This document shows, in pieces, positions 25,485 to 34,115 of a DNA stretch of 38,952 nucleotides. The notes beneath the pieces were generated by a model that searched no databases, was not told the origin of the DNA, and saw nothing but the letters and a program-made list of their open reading frames with translations. The stretch lies in NCBI GenBank assembly GCA_029251465.1, contig JAQXDI010000051.1:1-38952 (forward strand), given 5' to 3'. Position numbers and translations under genes: made by a program. Source of the DNA: Ascidiaceihabitans sp. (GTDB lineage Bacteria; Pseudomonadota; Alphaproteobacteria; Rhodobacterales; Rhodobacteraceae). Positions within the stretch are counted from its first letter, which is position 1. Each line of letters begins with the position of its first letter.

Positions 25485-27017
25485 ATGCCAAATGCAGCCA
25501 CCTATTTTGTTGACCGCCACCTAAGCGAAGGGCGCGGCGACAAAATTGCGTTTCGCGAATATGGCACTGGCCGAAACCTCAGCTATGAGGCGTTGGTGAT
25601 CACGTCGAACCAAGTCGCAGGTGCCTTAACGCGCGCCGGTATTTATCGCGAAGAACGTGCCGCGATGCTGGTCTTGGACACTATCGAATTTCCGCAAGTG
25701 TTCTGGGGCGCGATCAAGCATGGCGTATTGCCTGTGCCGCTCAATACTTTGCTGGCGACGCCTGTGTATGACGGCATTTTGCGTGACAGCCGTGCAAGCA
25801 TTCTGTTCGTCTCGGACGTGCTTTATGACATCGTCGCACCGGTGCTGGCCGACAATCCGTATCTGCGTCAGGTGGTTATAATTGGCGATGGGCCTTCAAC
25901 CTCTGATGCGACGAATTACAAGGATTTCATCGACGGTGTGCAGCCATCTGCAACCGTTGCCGCTAGCGATGACGAGGTGGCGTTTTGGTTGTATTCGTCG
26001 GGATCAACCGGCGCGCCCAAGGGCGTGCATCACGTTCATTCCAGCCTCAAGGCGACCTGCGACACTTACGGCGCACAAGTGCTTGGCATTCGAGAATCCG
26101 ACACGGTGTATTCCGCCGCGAAGTTTTTCTTTGCCTACGGCCTCGGCAACGCGATGAGCTTTCCCTTGTCTGTCGGCGCGACCACCGTGCTGTTTGCAGG
26201 GCGCCCAACCCCTGATGTTGTGGTCGATATTTTGAACACGGAACAGCCAACACTTTTTTGCGGCGTACCGACGCTGTATGCCGCGATGTTGGCCTACATG
26301 GGCACGCAGGGCGCGGCCAAAGCCCCCTTGCGAACCTGTATTTCTGCGGGCGAGGCATTGCCAGAAGATGTGGGAACCCGCTGGGTCGAAATGATGGGGG
26401 CCGACATTCTGGACGGGGTTGGATCGACTGAAATGCTACACATCTTTTTGTCTAACGCACCGGGCGACGTCGTCTACGGAACCTCCGGAACAGCCGTTCC
26501 GGGGTACGACGTGCGGCTTGTCGATAGCGATGGGCAGGATCTGGGCGTCGGTGAAGTTGGCGAACTTTTGGTCAACGGTGCCTCTGCCGCTGGCGGATAC
26601 TGGAACCAACGCGACAAAACCCGCGCGACATTCGAAGGGGTCTGGACCCGTACAGGCGACAAATATGAACGGCGTGCTGACGGGCGTTTTGTTTACTGCG
26701 GGCGCACGGATGACATGTTCAAAGTGTCGGGTATTTGGGTGTCCCCGTTCGAGGTCGAATCCGCTCTGATCTCGCACCCACACGTGCTTGAGGCGGCGGT
26801 TGTCGCGGCGCGCGATGACGAAGGTTTGGAAAAACCCAAAGCCTTTGTGGTTTTGAACGCAGGCGTATCGAGTGATGGTTTACCCGAGCTGCTAAAGACC
26901 CAAGTGAAAGAGAAAATTGGCAAATGGAAATACCCGCGATGGATCGAATTTGTGGACGAATTACCCAAAACTGCGACTGGCAAAATCCAGCGCTTCAAGC
27001 TGCGTGATCCGTCATGA
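25485..27017 (+). CDS. benzoate-CoA ligase
   Basis: This 510-residue AMP-forming ligase makes benzoyl-CoA, the entry compound of the box pathway. Motifs: YSSGSTGAPKGVHHVH, AKFFFAYGLGNAMSFP (typical of benzoate ligases), GVGSTEMLHIF, TGDKYERRADG, GRTDDMFKVSGIWVSP and the C-terminal TATGKIQRFKLR with the catalytic lysine. The ATG at 25485 follows GGAGGG; the TTG at 25470 is unlikely. The stop overlaps the alpha/beta hydrolase start by four bases. Hydroxy- or aminobenzoate activity cannot be excluded. Confidence 0.93.
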   Translation: MPNAATYFVDRHLSEGRGDKIAFREYGTGRNLSYEALVITSNQVAGALTRAGIYREERAAMLVLDTIEFPQVFWGAIKHGVLPVPLNTLLATPVYDGILRDSRASILFVSDVLYDIVAPVLADNPYLRQVVIIGDGPSTSDATNYKDFIDGVQPSATVAASDDEVAFWLYSSGSTGAPKGVHHVHSSLKATCDTYGAQVLGIRESDTVYSAAKFFFAYGLGNAMSFPLSVGATTVLFAGRPTPDVVVDILNTEQPTLFCGVPTLYAAMLAYMGTQGAAKAPLRTCISAGEALPEDVGTRWVEMMGADILDGVGSTEMLHIFLSNAPGDVVYGTSGTAVPGYDVRLVDSDGQDLGVGEVGELLVNGASAAGGYWNQRDKTRATFEGVWTRTGDKYERRADGRFVYCGRTDDMFKVSGIWVSPFEVESALISHPHVLEAAVVAARDDEGLEKPKAFVVLNAGVSSDGLPELLKTQVKEKIGKWKYPRWIEFVDELPKTATGKIQRFKLRDPS

Positions 27018-27838
27018 TCGCTGAATGGAGCAAGACGCCGCGCCAACCGTTGCGCATCAATGACGCCGCATTGGAATACGCGTGTTTCGGACCCTCACCA
27101 GACGCTGCACCGACGATTGTTCTGCTGCACGAAGGGTTGGGATGCGCTGCATTGTGGCGTGATTTGCCCGAGCGTTTGAGCGCGGCCACAGGCTTTGGCG
27201 TGTTGGCGTATTCGCGCGCCGGATATGGGCGGTCGTCAACGATCACGCGCCCGCGTCCACTGGATTATCAAACCCGCGAAGCGATGGATGTGGTCGGGCC
27301 GGTTCTGGACGCTGTCGGTGTGCAGCGCGCCGTTTTGATGGGCCACAGCGACGGAGCAACGATGGCTGCGATTTACGCAGGATCCGTGTCCGACATGCGG
27401 GTGCGTGCCCTGATCTTGATGGCCCCACATTTCTTTATGGAAGCCAAAGGTCTGGATGCGATCCGCGCCGGCAAAGCGCAGTACGAGCAGGGCGATTTGA
27501 ACATCAAAATGGCGAAGTATCATGACGATCCGGATGCCGCATTTTATGGCTGGCACGACGCGTGGGTCGATCCGGGAAATGCGGATTGGAACGTGGCGGA
27601 TTGCATCGATCACCTGCGCATTCCAGTGTTTGCGATCCAAGGACGCGATGATGCCTATGGCACGCTTGATCAGATTTCCGAGATTGAAGAACGGATTTAT
27701 TCGCCGGTTGAAACCTTGATCCTGGATGATTGCGGCCACTCGCCGCATCTTGAAAAACCGGATGAAACTTTGCAGGGGATTTCCGCCTTTTGCGCAACTC
27801 TGGCGCGGATCGAAAACGCACAAGTCGACATTGCCTGA
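27014..27838 (+). CDS. alpha/beta hydrolase of the box cluster
   Basis: The 274-residue alpha/beta-hydrolase has the oxyanion region LLHEGLGCAALW, the nucleophile elbow GHSDG, the acid in IQGRDDAYG and the catalytic His in DDCGHSPHLE. The start overlaps the ligase stop (ATGA). Genes of this kind occur in box clusters; hydrolysis of a ring-opened ester, lactone or stalled CoA ester is possible. Cytoplasmic, no signal peptide. Confidence 0.9.
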   Translation: MIAEWSKTPRQPLRINDAALEYACFGPSPDAAPTIVLLHEGLGCAALWRDLPERLSAATGFGVLAYSRAGYGRSSTITRPRPLDYQTREAMDVVGPVLDAVGVQRAVLMGHSDGATMAAIYAGSVSDMRVRALILMAPHFFMEAKGLDAIRAGKAQYEQGDLNIKMAKYHDDPDAAFYGWHDAWVDPGNADWNVADCIDHLRIPVFAIQGRDDAYGTLDQISEIEERIYSPVETLILDDCGHSPHLEKPDETLQGISAFCATLARIENAQVDIA

Positions 27839-28259
27839 CGACATTCCCACGCCCCCGCACGCCTACGTTCCCGGGCAAAATGCGCGCCATCCAGAGGATT
27901 GGTTTGACGGCATCAAAGCCGATGTTGCTGCGGGTTTGCCGACAGAGCGGACACAGGCGTGGCGCGCCGGATTGCGGTATTTGGACAAGGGTTATTATTG
28001 GGAATGCCACGAAGTACTCGAGGCGGTGTGGATGGCGTTGCCGAACCCTTCGCCGGAACGGGACATGACCCAAGCGTTGATCCAACTCGCCAATGCGCGC
28101 CTAAAGCTGAAGATGGGCAAACCTCGTGCGACACTGCGGCTGTGTGTGATGGTTCAAGGCTTGCTTGATGACCAACAAGGCGCGATTCTGGGGGTCGACG
28201 TGGATTGGCTGCGTTCACAGTGTATCGTTACCGATCTTGAGGCCAGACAGGGCCGATAA
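27831..28259 (+). CDS. DUF309-domain protein
   Basis: The 142-residue protein has the DUF309 signature YYWECHEVLEAVWM and a following helix ALIQLANARLKLKMGKPRA. The function of the family is unknown. The start is uncertain: the family-like sequence (PPHAYVPGQNARHPEDWF) begins only after the hydrolase stop, so TTG at 27831, overlapping that stop, is the best fit; ATG at 27762 would give 23 extra residues read inside the hydrolase gene. The stop is directly followed by the second shared operator-like motif. Confidence 0.75.
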   Translation: MPDDIPTPPHAYVPGQNARHPEDWFDGIKADVAAGLPTERTQAWRAGLRYLDKGYYWECHEVLEAVWMALPNPSPERDMTQALIQLANARLKLKMGKPRATLRLCVMVQGLLDDQQGAILGVDVDWLRSQCIVTDLEARQGR

Positions 28260-28279
28260 GATGCGCTAAAGTGCACATT
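28260..28279 (+). promoter_or_regulatory. shared motif, candidate BoxR operator 2
   Basis: GATGCGCTAAAGTGCACATT is nearly identical to the motif at 25392-25411. A reversed arm GCGCATC lies at 28312-28318 and a TATACT -10-like box at 28329-28334, upstream of boxC (28369). Confidence 0.62.
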
Positions 28280-28368
28280 ATGCGAAATATCACACTTATT
28301 GCCTGCATTCCGCGCATCTAATCGGTACTATACTGATAAATACGCGCCATCGCGCAGGAGATTCCCGA

Positions 28369-30027
28369 ATGACCAAACGCATCGATTTTCAGACCGACCC
28401 TAGCCAATACCGGCACTGGCGCGTGGAATATGACGGGCCGATCGCCAATCTGTTTATGGATGTGGATGAGGATGGCGGACTGTTCGATGGTTATCAGCTC
28501 AAGCTGAACTCGTATGATTTGGGCGTTGATATCGAATTGGCGGACGTCGTGCAGCGGATGCGGTTCGAGCACCCGGAGGTCAAGGTTGTCGTCATGCAAT
28601 CGGCCAAGGACAAAGTGTTCTGTGCGGGCGCAAATATCCGAATGCTGGGCGGTGCGGCGCATTCCCATAAGGTCAACTTTTGCAAGTTCACGAATGAAAC
28701 GCGCAACACCTACGAGGCCGCCTTGGCGGACAGTGGGCAGAACTATATCTGCGCGATCAAAGGGGCGTGCGCGGGCGGCGGGTACGAGCTGGCCTTGGCC
28801 TGTAATCACATTATGCTCACGGACGATTCCACGTCGTCTGTGTCCCTGCCAGAGGTTCCGTTGTTGGCGGTTTTGCCGGGCACCGGTGGGCTGACACGCG
28901 TGACCGACAAACGTAAAATGCGGCGCGATTTGGCGGATGTTTTCTGCTCGGTCGAAGAAGGGGTCAAAGGCAAGCGCGCGGTTCAATGGCGCTTGGTTGA
29001 CGAGATCTTCCCGAACTCGAAATTCGATGATGCAGTGAAAGAACGGGCGTCTGATTTGGCGGCGCGCTCGACCAAGATCGAGGCTGCAAAAGGGATCGCC
29101 CTTGCGCCACTGCAGCGCGAATTTTCGGATGATGCGGTGACCTACTCCACAGTTGAGGTTACGTTTGATCGTGCCGCTGGGCGGACGCGTGTGTTGATCA
29201 AAGGGCCAGACGGCGAGGCACCCGCTGATATGGCTGCATTCGAGGAATTGGGCGATCAAGCGTGGATTTTGCGGTGCGCGCGCGAGCTGGACGATGCGCT
29301 GTTGCACTTACGCCTGAACGAAATGGAATTGGGGTTGGTTGAATTCCAAACCCAAGGGGACGGCGCTGCCGTAGTCGCCCATGAGGCGTTGATGTTGGAC
29401 AACGCGGATCATTGGCTGGCGAACGAGGTTCTGAAATATTGGAAGCGCGTGCTGAAACGGGTCGACCTGACTTCGCGCTCTTTGGTGGCACTTGTTGAAC
29501 ACGGCAGTTGCTTTGCGGGGCCGTTGGCAGAACTGCTTTGGGCGGTCGATCGCAGCTACATGATGCTGGACGAATTTGATGGCGACAATCGCCCAACGGC
29601 TGCGATCGCGCTGAGCGCAGGCAACTTTGGCACCTATCCGATGGGCAATGATTTGACCCGTCTGCAAACGCGGTTTTTGGGAACACCTGAGGCAGTTGAT
29701 GCGGCCCACGAACGGATCGGCGCGGCGTTAGAGGGCCAAGACGCCGAAGATTTGGGGCTGGTCACATTTGCCTATGACGACATTGATTGGGACGACGAAG
29801 TGCGCCTGTTCATTGAAGAACGTGCATCGTTTAGCCCTGACGCGATGACGGGGATGGAGGCCAATTTGCGCTTTGCCGGCCCTGAAACCATGGAAACGCG
29901 TATTTTTGGGCGTCTGACGGCGTGGCAAAACTGGATTTTCCAACGCCCGAATGCGGTGGGCGAAGACGGTGCGTTGCAGCGGTACGGCACGGGTGTGCGC
30001 GGGAAATACAACATGGAGCGGGTTTGA
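28369..30027 (+). CDS. boxC: benzoyl-CoA-dihydrodiol lyase (2,3-epoxybenzoyl-CoA dihydrolase)
   Basis: BoxC hydrolytically opens 2,3-epoxybenzoyl-CoA to 3,4-dehydroadipyl-CoA semialdehyde and formate. The 552-residue protein has two crotonase-like halves. The first shows FCAGANIRMLGG and AIKGACAGGGYELALAC (oxyanion hole) and LPEVPLLAVLPGTGGL; the second, after about residue 300, starts near LRLNEMELGLVEFQTQG and ends YGTGVRGKYNMERV, typical of BoxC. Length is normal. It starts its own transcript block behind the shared motif, and boxB follows after 72 bp. Confidence 0.95.
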   Translation: MTKRIDFQTDPSQYRHWRVEYDGPIANLFMDVDEDGGLFDGYQLKLNSYDLGVDIELADVVQRMRFEHPEVKVVVMQSAKDKVFCAGANIRMLGGAAHSHKVNFCKFTNETRNTYEAALADSGQNYICAIKGACAGGGYELALACNHIMLTDDSTSSVSLPEVPLLAVLPGTGGLTRVTDKRKMRRDLADVFCSVEEGVKGKRAVQWRLVDEIFPNSKFDDAVKERASDLAARSTKIEAAKGIALAPLQREFSDDAVTYSTVEVTFDRAAGRTRVLIKGPDGEAPADMAAFEELGDQAWILRCARELDDALLHLRLNEMELGLVEFQTQGDGAAVVAHEALMLDNADHWLANEVLKYWKRVLKRVDLTSRSLVALVEHGSCFAGPLAELLWAVDRSYMMLDEFDGDNRPTAAIALSAGNFGTYPMGNDLTRLQTRFLGTPEAVDAAHERIGAALEGQDAEDLGLVTFAYDDIDWDDEVRLFIEERASFSPDAMTGMEANLRFAGPETMETRIFGRLTAWQNWIFQRPNAVGEDGALQRYGTGVRGKYNMERV

Positions 30028-30073
30028 GTTTTTCGTAGGCTCTAAGCGCAAACGAAAATCCCGAATGAGACAT

Positions 30074-30090
30074 GGCGCCAAGCGCCTTTT
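30074..30090 (+). terminator. small hairpin with T-run between boxC and boxB
   Basis: GGCGC-CAA-GCGCC (30074-30086) followed by TTTT is a short intrinsic-terminator-like hairpin just before the boxB ribosome site. It is likely leaky and may tune the boxC:boxB ratio. Confidence 0.4.
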
Positions 30091-30099
30091 GAGGAGACG

Positions 30100-31551
30100 A
30101 TGATGGACTTGTTGAACGTAAGCTACGACACGCAGATCCCGAACAATGTGGGCCTGAGCCAGGACAAGAAAGTGCTGAAGGCGCTTGAGAAATGGCATCC
30201 TGGCTATATCAATTGGTGGAACGATTTGATCCCGCAGAACTTTCAGGACAGCATGGTGTATCTGCGCACTGCGGTATCGGTTGACCCAAAAGGCTGGGCG
30301 AAATTCGACTACGTGAAAATGCCAGAGTATCGCTGGGGCGTTCTGCTGGCCCCTGCCGTCGAAGGCCGTACCATTCCTATGGGAGAGCATCTTGGCGAAC
30401 CCGCGTGGCAAGAAGTGCCGGGCGAATACCGCAACATGCTGAAACGCCTGATCGTGATCCAAGGCGACACAGAGCCGGGTTCGGTGGAGCAACAGCGCTT
30501 CTTGGGGCTTACGGCGCCATCGCTTTATGACATGCGCAATCTGTTTCAGGTGAATGTCGAAGAAGGTCGCCACCTCTGGGCGATGGTCTATTTGCTGCAA
30601 AAATACTTTGGCAAAGACGGACGCGAAGAAGCGGATGACATGTTGGTGCGCTCCTCTGGTTCCGAGGATTCACCGCGCATGTTGGGTGCGTTTAACGAGG
30701 AAACGCCGGATTGGTTGTCGTTCTTCATGTTCACCTATTTCACTGACCGTGACGGCAAAATGCAACTGGAAAGCCTTGCGCAATCCGGCTTTGACCCGTT
30801 GTCACGCACTTGCCGTTTCATGCTGACCGAAGAAGCACACCACATGTTTGTGGGTGAAACTGGCGTTGGTCGCACGATCCAAGCCACGTTGGATGCGATG
30901 GCGGCCAATGGCATCACGGATCCCTACGACATTGCGAAAATCCGCGACTTGGGTGTGATAGACCTGCCAACGATCCAGAAAAAGCTGAACCTGCACTACA
31001 CGTTGTCGCTGGATTTGTTCGGTCAAGAGGTCAGCACAAACGCTGCCAACGCGTTCAACTACGGCATCAAAGGGCGCTACATGGAGCAGCGCATTGACGA
31101 TGATCACAAGCTGCAAAATGATACTTATGCGGTGACGTCCATCAAGGACGGACAGATTTTGACCGAGGACATGCCGGCCCTAACGGCGATCAACATGCGT
31201 CTGCGCGACGACTATGTGCGGGATGCGTCAGGTGGTGTTGGGCGCTGGAACAAGCTGATTGCAAAGTCAGGTGTTCAATTCGAATTCAAGATGCCGCACG
31301 AAGGGTTCCACCGTCAGATTGGTGTGTTTTCATCTGTTGCAGTTGATCCGGATGGCAACATCATCTCGGCCGAAGATTGGGCGGCGCGTCAGGAAGAGTG
31401 GCTGCCGAGCAAAGAGGATGGGGCCTATATTCAATCGCTGATGAAGCCGTGCTTTGAGGCTGGTAAATACGCGACTTGGATTGCACCACCCAAGGTCGGA
31501 ATCGATAACAAGCCGGGCGATTTTGAATATGTAAAGTTGCACATGGCCTAA
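30100..31551 (+). CDS. boxB: benzoyl-CoA 2,3-epoxidase subunit B
   Basis: BoxB is the di-iron oxygenase that epoxidises benzoyl-CoA with electrons from BoxA. The 483-residue sequence carries the ligand motifs: acidic GDTEPGS (about 122-128), E155-G-R-H158, Asp in TDRDGK (216-218) and E245-A-H-H248, with the BoxB-specific start DTQIPNNVGLSQDKKVLKAL and end WIAPPKVGIDNKPGDFEYV. GAGGAG precedes the ATG; a second ATG directly follows (30103). Confidence 0.96.
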   Translation: MMDLLNVSYDTQIPNNVGLSQDKKVLKALEKWHPGYINWWNDLIPQNFQDSMVYLRTAVSVDPKGWAKFDYVKMPEYRWGVLLAPAVEGRTIPMGEHLGEPAWQEVPGEYRNMLKRLIVIQGDTEPGSVEQQRFLGLTAPSLYDMRNLFQVNVEEGRHLWAMVYLLQKYFGKDGREEADDMLVRSSGSEDSPRMLGAFNEETPDWLSFFMFTYFTDRDGKMQLESLAQSGFDPLSRTCRFMLTEEAHHMFVGETGVGRTIQATLDAMAANGITDPYDIAKIRDLGVIDLPTIQKKLNLHYTLSLDLFGQEVSTNAANAFNYGIKGRYMEQRIDDDHKLQNDTYAVTSIKDGQILTEDMPALTAINMRLRDDYVRDASGGVGRWNKLIAKSGVQFEFKMPHEGFHRQIGVFSSVAVDPDGNIISAEDWAARQEEWLPSKEDGAYIQSLMKPCFEAGKYATWIAPPKVGIDNKPGDFEYVKLHMA

Positions 31552-31559
31552 ACCGAACA

Positions 31560-31578
31560 GGCGGGCGACACGCCCGCC
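31560..31578 (+). other. GC-rich hairpin between boxB and boxA
   Basis: GGCGGGCG-ACA-CGCCCGCC is a perfect 8-bp stem with a 3-base loop, eight bases after the boxB stop. No T-run follows, so mRNA 3'-end protection or processing of the abundant boxB message fits better than termination. Confidence 0.6.
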
Positions 31579-31609
31579 TTACCCGATCCCTAACCACAGA
31601 AAGCGCCCC

Positions 31610-32806
31610 ATGTCGCAGCCAACGCCTTTTAAGCAGCACCTGATTGACCCTGAAATCTGCATCCGCTGCTATACCTGCGAGATGAGTTGCCCGATCGAGG
31701 CGATCACGCACAATGACGACAACGTTGTTGTGGACGCGGACAAGTGCGATTTGTGCATGGCGTGCATTCCGGTTTGCCCGACGGGATCCATCGATGAATG
31801 GCGTGTTGTGAACACGCCTTACTCGGTCGAAGAACAGTTCGGATGGGAAGAACTGCCTGACCAAGAGGCCATCGAAGTTGCAGGGGACGAAAATGCAGAT
31901 GGCGAAATGGACGTCGCCATCGCCGCCCTTCTGGATCAAGCGCATGCAGGTGCTGGTGGCAAGGCCAAGGCACCAGCGACTGCTGCCAAACCGACCATCA
32001 ACATGTACAACTTAGGCAATCCAGCACGTGCCACAGTGCAAGGCAACTACCGTTTGACCGAGGCGGACAGCGACGGCGACGTGCGCCACATCATTCTAGA
32101 TTTGGGCAGCCTGCCGTTCCCCGTGCTTGAGGGCCAAAGTGTCGGGATTATTCCACCCGGAATAGACGCAAATGGAAACGCGCATTTGCCGCGCCTGTAT
32201 TCCGTGTCCAGCCCACGGGACGGCGAATGCGCAGGTTTCAACAACCTGTCTTTGACGGTCAAGCGGGAGGACGGCGGCCTGTGTTCCAACTACGTTTGTG
32301 ACCTTGGCAAAGGCGACGAGGTGCAATTGACTGGCCCGTTCGGCGCGACGTTCTTGTTGCCATCCGATCCCACAGCGCAGGTGCTGATGATTTGCACCGG
32401 TACAGGCTCTGCTCCGTTTCGCGGCATGACGATGCACCGCCAGCGCGACATGCCAAGTGTGCAGGACGCTTTGTCATTGGTTTTCGGGGCGCGAAGCCCG
32501 CGTGATTTGCCGTATTTTGGGCCGTTGAACAAAGTGCCAGACAGCTTTTTGCGCAAGTCGTTTGCGTTCAGTCGGCAGGCGGATGCGCCCAAGCAATATG
32601 TGCAGGACAAGTTGCGCGAAGACAGCGATCATGTTGCGACACTGCTAGAAAACCCAAACGGGTACATCTATATTTGCGGCTTGAAAGCGATGGAAAACGG
32701 GGTTGAGGAAGCCCTAAAAGACATTGCGCGTTCCGTTGGTCTTGAGTGGAGCGCCCTGCGCGATAGCATGCGCGAAGACGGTCGATATCACGTGGAAACC
32801 TATTGA
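31610..32806 (+). CDS. boxA: benzoyl-CoA 2,3-epoxidase reductase subunit A
   Basis: BoxA is the NADPH-dependent iron-sulfur flavoprotein that reduces BoxB. The N-terminal 60 residues hold two 4Fe-4S motifs (CIRCYTCEMSCP and CDLCMACIPVCP). A linker (about 85-130) leads to a ferredoxin-NADP reductase module with the FAD motif PRLYSVSSP, GGLCSNYVCDL, and the nucleotide segments MICTGTGSAPFRGM and YIYICGLKAMENGV, ending DGRYHVETY. Its stop overlaps the thioesterase start by one base. Confidence 0.95.
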   Translation: MSQPTPFKQHLIDPEICIRCYTCEMSCPIEAITHNDDNVVVDADKCDLCMACIPVCPTGSIDEWRVVNTPYSVEEQFGWEELPDQEAIEVAGDENADGEMDVAIAALLDQAHAGAGGKAKAPATAAKPTINMYNLGNPARATVQGNYRLTEADSDGDVRHIILDLGSLPFPVLEGQSVGIIPPGIDANGNAHLPRLYSVSSPRDGECAGFNNLSLTVKREDGGLCSNYVCDLGKGDEVQLTGPFGATFLLPSDPTAQVLMICTGTGSAPFRGMTMHRQRDMPSVQDALSLVFGARSPRDLPYFGPLNKVPDSFLRKSFAFSRQADAPKQYVQDKLREDSDHVATLLENPNGYIYICGLKAMENGVEEALKDIARSVGLEWSALRDSMREDGRYHVETY

Positions 32807-33228
32807 TGAGTGCGCCATTTTTTCACGAAATCCGAGTAACTTGGGGTGATTGCGATCCGGCCAAAATCGCCTACACAGGCCGATTGCCGGCTATGGCATT
32901 GGATGCAATCAACGCCTGGTGGGAGGAACATTTGGGCGGCGACGGTTGGTTTCAGCTGGAATTGGACCGCAACGTTGGCACGCCGTTTGTACATCTGTCA
33001 CTGGATTTTCGCAGCCCAGTCACCCCGCGGCACCGCTTGCACTGCGAAGTCTGGCCGCAGCATTTGGGCGACAAATCGATCACCTTTCGCGTTGATGCGC
33101 GTCAAGATGATGTGCTGTGTTTTGAAGGGACGTTTGTGTGCGTGTTCACCATCGCGGATCAATTCAAAAGCCAGTCCGCCCCGGCTGATATCCGCGCGGT
33201 CGTCGAGCCGCTGATTAGGCCTGTGTGA
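32806..33228 (+). CDS. acyl-CoA thioesterase, 4-hydroxybenzoyl-CoA thioesterase (hotdog) family
   Basis: The 140-residue hotdog-fold protein has the catalytic-Asp motif VTWGDCDPAKIAYTGRL of the 4HBT group and the strand PFVHLSLDFRSPVTP. In box clusters such an enzyme may free CoA from benzoyl-CoA or dead-end thioesters. It overlaps the boxA stop (TGATG) and the regulator start (ATG at 33228 within the TGA), indicating tight coupling. Confidence 0.9.
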   Translation: MSAPFFHEIRVTWGDCDPAKIAYTGRLPAMALDAINAWWEEHLGGDGWFQLELDRNVGTPFVHLSLDFRSPVTPRHRLHCEVWPQHLGDKSITFRVDARQDDVLCFEGTFVCVFTIADQFKSQSAPADIRAVVEPLIRPV

Positions 33229-34115
33229 TGAACAAATCCAGTAACTTTACGTCGCAAAGCCCGCTGATTGAGCGCCTGTCCGAACGGGTGCGTGCCGCGC
33301 GCAAGGCCGCTGGAATCCCACGGCGTGAACTGTCGGAACGCTCTGGCGTGTCACCGCGCTATCTGGCGCAGCTAGAAAGCGGCGAGGGCAATATTTCGGT
33401 GTTGCTGCTAGAACGGGTGGCGACGTCACTGGGCCTAAAAGTCGAAGATTTCCTCAGTGATTTTGGCCCGCTCAGCGAAGATACCCAGCGCGTTGCGCGG
33501 TTGTATCAAGGGTCCTCGGCTGAGATGCAGGGGCGTGTGCGCGGTTTGCTCGCGCCGCAAAATCAAACGGCGATGCGCGCGCAACGTGTGTGTTTGGTCG
33601 GCCTGCGTGGTGCTGGAAAATCGACGCTGGGGCGGCGTGCGGCGCAAGCGCTTCGCATCCCGTTTGTTGAACTGAAATCAGAGATCGAAAATCGCGTTGG
33701 CATGCCCGTGTCCGAAATTATGGCCCTCTACGGTCAGGACGGATATCGCGGGTTTGAAGCCGAAGCAATCGAGGCGGTCATTCAGCAGCACGAGCGTGTC
33801 ATTCTGTCAGTTGGCGGCGGAATAGTGGCCGAAACAGAGACTTTTACTGATCTTTTGTCGCGCTTCCACACCATCTGGATCAGAACCAGACCCGCCGAGC
33901 ACATGGAGCGTGTGCGTGCGCAGGGCGACTTGCGCCCCATGGAAGGCAACCCTCAGGCTATGGATCAACTGAAGGCCCTTTTGAGCGCGCGTGAACCGCT
34001 TTACGGGCGGGCACAAGCACAAGTTGATACGTCAAATCGGTCAGAGCAATCTTCGGTTAACGATGTTTTGACGACGATTGCAAAACACAGATTCATCGAC
34101 AAGCCGGGCCCGTAG
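33228..34115 (+). CDS. boxR: BoxR/BzdR-type transcriptional regulator (XRE HTH fused to shikimate-kinase-like domain)
   Basis: The 295-residue protein joins an XRE helix-turn-helix (about residues 15-75, GVSPRYLAQLESGEGNIS) to a shikimate-kinase-like domain with P-loop G125-L-R-G-A-G-K-S-T133 and the SVGGGIVAET and GDLRPMEGNP segments. In BzdR and BoxR this second domain is the benzoyl-CoA sensor, and binding releases repression. It overlaps the thioesterase stop. The motif pair at 25392 and 28260 is its likely target. Confidence 0.92.
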   Translation: MNKSSNFTSQSPLIERLSERVRAARKAAGIPRRELSERSGVSPRYLAQLESGEGNISVLLLERVATSLGLKVEDFLSDFGPLSEDTQRVARLYQGSSAEMQGRVRGLLAPQNQTAMRAQRVCLVGLRGAGKSTLGRRAAQALRIPFVELKSEIENRVGMPVSEIMALYGQDGYRGFEAEAIEAVIQQHERVILSVGGGIVAETETFTDLLSRFHTIWIRTRPAEHMERVRAQGDLRPMEGNPQAMDQLKALLSAREPLYGRAQAQVDTSNRSEQSSVNDVLTTIAKHRFIDKPGP

